Shown in pieces: positions 57,906 through 64,000 of a stretch of DNA of 64,000 nt; the stretch's first letter is position 1, and each line of letters opens with the position of its first letter. The translations under genes and the position numbers were made by a program. The stretch lies in assembly GCF_047948215.1 (NCBI RefSeq), contig NC_134460.1, positions 153,541,320 to 153,605,319 on the forward strand, read 5' to 3'. Source of the DNA: Lycorma delicatula (taxonomy: Eukaryota; Arthropoda; Insecta; Hemiptera; Fulgoridae). The notes under the pieces were generated by a model. That model searched no databases and was not told the origin of the DNA. It saw nothing but the letters and a program-made list of their open reading frames with translations.

Positions 57906-60111
57906 TTAAAAATAGGTATTTCATATACAGATCCCGAAAGAAAAAATGAAAATAGACAGTCCCTAAACATAATTCTATCTTGGCAGATTTTATTCGTGCA
58001 GTGACTCCACGATACCGTCATCGCGGGTTTTTCGTAAGTTTTTAAACGCTCTTAGTCAAAAGATTTGATAAAATGCACGGCTTTTGGAATTATTATAATT
58101 TGCCTTCATTTTAAGTTCCAGGGTATAGGTAAAACCTCTAACTTAAAAGATCATCCGAAAATTTCCTATTGAAAATAAAAAAAAGGATTTTTTCCCCGAA
58201 AAATATCTCATTTTACCAATAGACCGGTTAAAACTATCCTGGTATTCGGTAAGAAATCCTACGCTTTATTGTTACGCATTATTTTTGGCGAATGCCGTTG
58301 GCGATTAAAAAAAACTGCTTAAAATTTCACATTTATCTATTTATGACATGCTTACGTCATAAAAACCAGATTTTGTTTGGTGTTTAGAGAGTCATTTTCC
58401 TATCGGTCAGTGTTTTAAGCGTGATTCATTTAACGCATTTCATATAATTTTTCGATACGGCTAAAGTACACTAGAGTAAGAATTATTTAGTTAAATATTT
58501 TTTATCGTCTTCTTTCATCGGCAGGCTTTTAATGAAGCTTTTTTCAACGATAAACAATCGTACGAAAAGTAACGTTTTAATGTTATTTAATACTCGAAGC
58601 GCTCGTTTTTTATACGTTATTTGAAGAAGTATCTAGTATTTTTCTCGTGAAGGAAGACATTTAAAAGTTAAAAGATATCTATTTCGTTTTGAATTACCTC
58701 ATCGAGTTTTATAACCATAAATAAATTCGGCAGCTCAGATTACGATGGGATGGCGAATAGAGACTAAGTCTTGTCTAGACGAGATGAAGTGGCCATTAAT
58801 TTAATAGTAGCTCTGTTAGTAAGCTTAAGAGCGAGTCGGAGAATAGATGGAACGAATGAGTGCGGAGGAGAGGGAAAAACCACCGACTCCCGTTTCTTCA
58901 GTTCATTAAATCTTTCCTTTTGCTTTTTCTTCGCTACATTCTTCTCTTCTCTTTTTCTCGCATGATCGTTCTTTCTTTTTTTCTCCATCTTAGAAATAAT
59001 TACCGGAGAGATGTGCAGTAACTGAGGAACTCGGGAAACTTTTTGTCTATTTTTCTTCTTTTTTCGTACTGTTACGTAGCGGAGTTAAGGTCTAAAGACT
59101 TTAGTTGCAAAGTTAGAAGGTATTCATGATAACGGCAGTTGGATTCGGTCGAGTCGGTGTACTTATAATTATGTTTAAACTGCAGTTTTATTATTATTAG
59201 AATTTTTTTTTTTTTTTGTGAACCTACGGGAAAATTATCATCTAAATTATATAAATAGGTGTATGATTGAATTGTAATATTCTCAATTAATTAAAAACCG
59301 ATAATTAAAAAGTACAAATGACAAAGTAGTTTCTAAAGATTAAAAAAAACGTTTTTTTTTTGACGTTGAGCCACTATGCTAAACCTAAATAATACTATCA
59401 GGAGAAAAATCGAGAAGGAGTGGGGGAAAGATATATCAAATAGATGCCTTATTAGGAATCACTTGTTTTACCACGTTTAAAATTCGCTCTTCAGTTTCTG
59501 TAATTTAGCTATAATTATTCGCGAATTCCCGCAGAAAGATTTCTTAATGCATCAAATAAGTGTACGTAATTTGAATTTAATAGGTGAAACGTGTTTTTTT
59601 AATAACGTTTTAATAAAATTTTATTAATAAGCTACTCTTTAATTTGACTACAGAAAATAAATACTTTGAAATAATAAAGAAAAATACTGACTGCATTATC
59701 TCGCATAAGATGCACTACTTTCTCCCTTTTCAGCGCGCGCGCACGAGAAAATACTACTCGTAGGATATCTTTCAAAATTAAAAATCCAGTTAATAAAAAG
59801 TAGTGTTCAGAATCAAGCGATGTTAAAATATAGCTATTCAATTTAGATTACGTTAGTCTGTTTATTTTAAAAATATAACTAGAGATGTGTTGCTTTTTCA
59901 TGTTTCGCGGTCACTAATGCTGGAGTTGAAAGCTTTAATTTTTTTCGTGTAGCTGTTGTCGATTTTAAAATCAATTTTACTATATGTTCTTTATTAATAG
60001 TCGTAAGGGAAATTCTGGGGAACATGTTTTATGTCGAAATTTTATCCAGTTAATTTTTTTCCTGTGGTGATCAGGATTTGCAAAAATTAATTCTATCTTC
60101 TTAAAAGTCCT
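57906..60111. other. spacer, nothing recognised
   Basis: A poly-T run near 59205, a G+C-richer patch at 58790-58890 and otherwise AT-rich DNA. Overlapping ORFs at 58764-58988 on both strands are Lys/Arg-rich or Ser-rich and have no motif. Confidence 0.4.
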
Positions 60112-60153
60112 ATCGACTGCAGTCGAATGTTCTACCACTGAGCTATACCCCCC
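60112..60153 (-). pseudogene. 5' half of a tRNA-Cys(GCA)-like sequence
   Basis: Minus strand: GGGGGTATAGCTCAGTGGTA followed by GAACATTCGACTGCAGTCG. This has the acceptor 5' strand, a complete D arm (GCTCAGTGGTAGAAC) and an anticodon arm with the CTGCA loop (anticodon GCA, cysteine). One loop base after the anticodon appears missing, and the variable region, T arm and 3' acceptor strand are absent; AT-rich sequence follows. Identified from memory of the canonical animal tRNA-Cys. Confidence 0.75.
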
Positions 60154-60539
60154 TAAACCGTATCGACTATGTAGAAACTTTTAATATGAAAATATTAAAA
60201 TTAAACATCTTTTTGTAAATCTGAATATGTAGACTTTTTCTCTACGAAATCCGGCCAATATCGAGGTGTTTCTCATAGCGATCCGACGGTTTCATAATAT
60301 CGTCGTCATATCTTTTCTTTTCTCATAATTAGATGGAAAATCATTCAGACTCTGGTTCCATAGTTTTAAGTAACGGTGAATTTACACCGAATAAAACAGC
60401 ATCTTTGGTTGCCTCGACTCCTAGGGAACCGTTATTCAATATTCATTATCGGAGAAAGGCCCACCGAAGTTCTTCCATTATATATTACACTACAGTTCAC
60501 TTATTTCTTCTCTGAAGTCTTCATCGCTCTCTTTAACGT

Positions 60540-61270
60540 CGATTACCGTTCGCGTGTCAGCAGTTCATAAAATTCAGCAACCTGTCGCTTGACGTTGCCG
60601 ATGTCAATGCGATCGTCTAGATGTTTTCTTCAACGTGTCATTTAACTATGCGAGTCACGTCTCTAGACGATGCGAGTAGTCAGATCTCTTATTCGGCCAA
60701 AGCGAAGCAATTTCTTTCTGTTTGTCGTTACTCTCTAATCGTTTACCATCCGAGAATTCCTTTACCGTTTTGCACGTACTGAAGTCCGGATTATATAGCA
60801 GGAAAAAGTAGTAAAACTTTCTATCCGAATCTTTAAAAACCGAAGCGGCACACATCTGTACGAAAGCGAATAATAATTGCAACAATACAATGCTCTTTGT
60901 CAGCCGTTTCCGTTGCCAATTTTTTTTTTTAATAGTATGGCTCAGCAAGAATGTTTTACAGTCGCCTGTAATCTTTTTTTTTTTGTAGCACGAAGTCATG
61001 GAATCAAATCATCCCAAAATACTGCAGGAGCCTTCAGGAGTTTTTTCTCTTTTTTTTTCTTTGTAACAGGTTTCGTCTCTGTAATGGTATAGTACGATAT
61101 TAATTTTTCATCATCGGTCACAATCAAAACGAGAAAGTTACCTTTTGTAAAACGCGTCAAAAATTCCAACCTTGACCCCATTTCCCTTTTGTTTGTGTGA
61201 TCTTCAGTTAACATTCGCGCTACGCAATATGCACAAATATTATCGCGACTTAAATTTTTGTATACGTTTT
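60540..61270 (-). pseudogene. mariner transposase remnant
   Basis: Minus strand: MLTEDHTNKREMGSRLEFLT with RFTKGNF and IVTDDEKLISYYTITETKP (first Asp region, normally TGDETW-H-TPE-K, here DDEK), then WQRKRLTKSIVLLQLL (segment before the second Asp, which is lost), then YNPDFSTC with VKEFSDGKRLESNDKQKEIA, corresponding to YSPDLAP-DYHLF-LK-FLGGKRF. Upstream NLSRDNICAYCVARMLTEDH parallels the -LCARWVPRMLT- stretch. Many disruptions. It is of the same general mariner group as the 52.4-kb copy but not a close match. Confidence 0.78.
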
Positions 61271-62966
61271 AACAAGAGATATTCTATAGCCGTATCCAGA
61301 ATAACGAATCTGAGATAGCGATTAACATTCATTTTTACTGTCGTTTCATTTATGCGCTTCGTCTAGCGGTTTGTGTTGATCGACGGGTTCCTCCGAGCTC
61401 TCAGAATTACAACTGGTATTACGTTTTAAAAACTTATCGCTGTCGGAATTTCACTGACTGCGGCAAAGTAAAATTTGGTTTGGATGACTTTCTTTTTTTA
61501 ATATTTGATGCGAATGCGGAATAGTAGTTCTAGAATAAAATGCTTTTCTTTTTTCTTACTTGAACCATTTTTTGTTGTTGTTGAACATATGACATCTAGA
61601 ACGGTAATTAATGGAAACGTAGTTTGGCCTTGTACGTTATCTAATACTATATTTTAATTATTTTGTAATAAATTAAAAGTAAACAATAATTAACTTAAAT
61701 TGTATTTATTAATACTGTACTATTAACTAAATGACGTGATTATCCTAGTATAAATTATTAACATATTACGATTTGCAGTAATTTTTTCCCCGGCAATTGT
61801 CTGGTAGTTTCTTTATTTTCTCGACTGTATGATGAATTTTATCGTCTAATAATTATGTTACAAAAATATTTCTATTATAAGAAATATTATGGAAAAAACT
61901 ATAATTTTTTTCCATTATAATTAACTTTTGAAAACAAACAAAAATTATTTGTTATTTTATTATTTTAATTATTATTATTTTAAAAAAATTATTAATTTTT
62001 TATTTTACTAAAGATACTCTTTCCCTTCACGATGAGATTTAATAAAAATAAAACTGGACGCGCGTGTGTGTGTATGTGTGTAAGCGCGTATATATATTAG
62101 TTCATTTTATATTGAAAACCAGTACTATGTATAAAAAAAAGTTTAGCCAACTTTTTGTTGAGAAAAGTTTGGTCGTCTTTTATAACACTTTTTCTTTATA
62201 TTCTTTTGCAAATCGATAAAGTTGGAAAAGCTATTGGAAAATAGTATTACGTGAAAAATGAATGAATATAAATCGTGAAGAGCAAACGTAATAAACTAAG
62301 CAGTTATGAATTATAATGTTAGTAATAGTAATAGTTAGTAGCAATAATAATAATAATAATAATAATTTTATCTATCTATAAATCATAAGTTTACTCGCAT
62401 GTCTTATTTGGAAAGTTTTTATTATTATTATTCAATATGAAAATAACTTTTATTATAGTTTTATGAAGTTTTATTTTTATCTATAACTTAAGATAAATTT
62501 TTATTGGGGGTAGAATTCGCCGATATTGATGAACGGGGTTTAAACAATGTAGAGATAATACTGTCAGTTTAGGGGGTCCGATCATCAAAAAAAAAGCACA
62601 GATGTTTGCAGATGCGTTGGGGCATAAAGAATTTAAAGCGAGCTACGGATAGTTAAGAAAATTCCAAAAAAAGGCGCGGTATTACGTGCTATAAAGTTAG
62701 CGGTGAAAGTGCTAGTGTTTCTTTTTTCATGAAATAATTAAAGGTATCGTTTTGTATTAATTTTTTTTTAAATTTTTACATAACCCTATACACATTTTTT
62801 TCTTTTCTAACGTAATTTAATTTAATACTGTAGTACATTATATTATAGATAACATAAATTTTTATTAAGTTGTGAAATTTTTCGGTACGATTTTTGAGTT
62901 TCATTTTTTTACCTCTCTAAATAGAAAACTGCCTAAATCGAAAAAAATTTTGGTCCCTTGAGATTC
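61271..62966. other. AT-rich spacer with small microsatellites
   Basis: Contains a hairpin-prone stretch at about 61888-61921, a GTGTGTGTATGTGTGT run near 62065 and an (AAT)n tract at 62343-62367. No gene recognised. Confidence 0.45.
62343..62367. repeat. (AAT)n microsatellite
   Basis: About eight AAT units. Confidence 0.9.
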
Positions 62967-62998
62967 GAATTAGAGAGTATAAAGATACTCTCTAATTC
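62967..62998. repeat. perfect hairpin, 14-bp stem, 4-nt loop
   Basis: GAATTAGAGAGTAT - AAAG - ATACTCTCTAATTC. It lies about 60 bp before TR-E. A further AGAGAATTAGAGACT follows at about 63011. It is not followed by a T-run terminator. Confidence 0.85.
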
Positions 62999-63054
62999 TT
63001 CTATTAGAGATAGAGAATTAGAGACTGTATAATATGTTTTCCTTTATTTGATTC

Positions 63055-63810
63055 AGTGATTCTAACTAAAGCGCGCGCGCATACCGTTTTTAATTGGCGC
63101 GGTTGTGGCGGTACCAGCGGTGACGATCGGAGCTAACTAAATTAACGTAATTTCACAACCTACATAGAACAAATTTCGTTTGTATGGACCGCAGACTGGT
63201 GTAGTTGCGATGCTTAACGCATCAGGTACCGAGTTCGAGACCCAGCCGGACCGAGTTACTTTTTTACACTTTAAATATTATTCATTTATTTAGTTCTACC
63301 GCTCACCTGTGACGTCAGAACATAGCAGCTTATGACAACAGCATTTATTGGGGTAGGGGTGCGATTTTGCAGAAGTTTTTTTTGCAAATATTGTTATTTT
63401 TTAATCGTTAACAAATGTGCCTAAGAAAAATACGACCTTACTTAGGCGAAATCTCGAGATACTGATGGTGACCTTGCTCTACAGACTCACCTCCGTGACC
63501 TTTTAAGTTGAAAATTTTCACGGCATCCGTATAAAGAAGTAATCTGACGAAATTTGGTCAAAATCGGTCCAATAGTTCTGGAGATATACTGTGATTTAGA
63601 GGCCGACACCGAACTCGCACACGTACATACAAACATTAGCATCCGGAAAAGTTCAGTCCGGTTGGTTTCCTTTAGTGTCAAAACGTCAAGATCCGGTGAA
63701 AACTGTATATGCCCAAATCGGACCGATTACAATACTTTCTGCTTTTAGCTCTATCTAAGAGCTCTATTGCTCTGCTATATGGAGTTATCTGGACGGGAAA
63801 GTAACAGTAC
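63055..63810 (+). repeat. TR-E: copy of the tRNA-containing repeat in plus orientation
   Basis: Opposite orientation to TR-B and TR-D: CTAAAGCGCGCGCGCATACCG, the tRNA-like block (63185-63255), CCGCTCACCTGTGACG, CCTAAGAAAAATACGACC, GACCTTGCTCTACAGACTCA, AAGAAGTAATCTGACG, TCAAGATCCGGTGAAAACTG and ATCTGGACGGGAAAGTAACAG. This copy has the best preserved Pol III boxes. ORFs of 64 residues on both strands are noise. The last 190 bases of the window may continue the repeat. Confidence 0.82.
63185..63255 (+). repeat. tRNA-like Pol III promoter of TR-E
   Basis: Box A: ACTGGTGTAGTTGCGATGC. Box B: CCGAGTTCGAGACCC, about 35 bases later, the usual spacing for a tRNA-derived head. Confidence 0.7.
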
Positions 63811-64000
63811 GGATCCCATGATGTCCGATGACGTTGAAAATCAGACGCTGGGATATGTATATATATATTCCTGCTTATATACATTTATATATAATAAAAT
63901 TAAATATTTGCCAAGTTTCAGTTCAATGGATTTTCGAGATAAGACGAAATTTTTGAGAAATAATGTTGAGTATCTCACCCCGCAATCCGATCAACTTAAA

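Noticed and set aside
58764..58988. Lys/Arg-rich ORF on the minus strand
   Set aside because: Produced by a CTT/TTC-rich stretch; opposite frame is equally open.

Overview
The window looks like non-genic nuclear DNA from an insect. It is strongly AT-rich, carries long CA/GT, CT/GA, AT and TAA microsatellites, and every recognisable coding similarity belongs to mobile elements. I see no convincing host gene, no intact long ORF and no bacterial-type gene organisation. The mixture of IS630-Tc1-mariner (ITm) transposases with DUF4817-type N-termini, tRNA-derived SINEs and two non-LTR retrotransposon (LINE) families is what I would expect of a large hemipteran genome; that placement is inference from family knowledge, not from a host marker gene.

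Layout. 0-13 kb: a terminal fragment of a repeat that contains a tRNA-like part (copies here called TR-A to TR-E), a compound microsatellite, a SINE nested next to another SINE at 2.5-2.9 kb, a LINE 3' tail at 5.1 kb, a solo long arm at 5.7 kb, TR-B at 7.2 kb, an unexplained ORF plus imperfect palindrome at 9.2-9.5 kb, a degenerate tandem repeat at 9.8-10.4 kb and TR-C at 11.7 kb. 14.6-23.8 kb: a dead transposase, a LINE (LINE-A, missing its RT core) abutting a dead mariner, a second LINE (LINE-B), and the best preserved element of the window, a 1.33-kb mariner-like transposon with ~30-bp terminal inverted repeats (TIRs) and TA duplications at 22508-23833. 24.1-28.3 kb: two related transposons with unusually long (about 300-530 bp) TIRs, each enclosing only the front part of a DUF4817/DDE transposase. 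29.5-30.7 kb: TR-D. 37.2-44.1 kb: a mariner-like element split by a SINE, three more transposase remnants and a second complete SINE with target-site duplication. 45.9-46.3 kb: a 428-bp MITE. 49.8-52.0 kb: a large inverted repeat whose arms both carry a LINE-A tail. 52.4-54.2 kb: another mariner and a repeat beginning TACTTCCTTGTAC. 56.5-57.9 kb: a LINE-A tail and an inverted copy of a repeat seen at 41.7 kb. 60.1-61.3 kb: a tRNA-Cys-like half and a dead mariner. 63.0-63.8 kb: TR-E.

The elements do not form a pathway. The region is a layered graveyard in which insertion order can be read (SINE into SINE-flanked TIR, SINE into mariner). The most interesting points are the long-TIR transposon group with a box conserved between otherwise diverged arms, the 2.2-kb inverted repeat, and the two SINE families with different tRNA heads but a common tail. 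All similarity statements are by eye; percentages and database identities were not computed.
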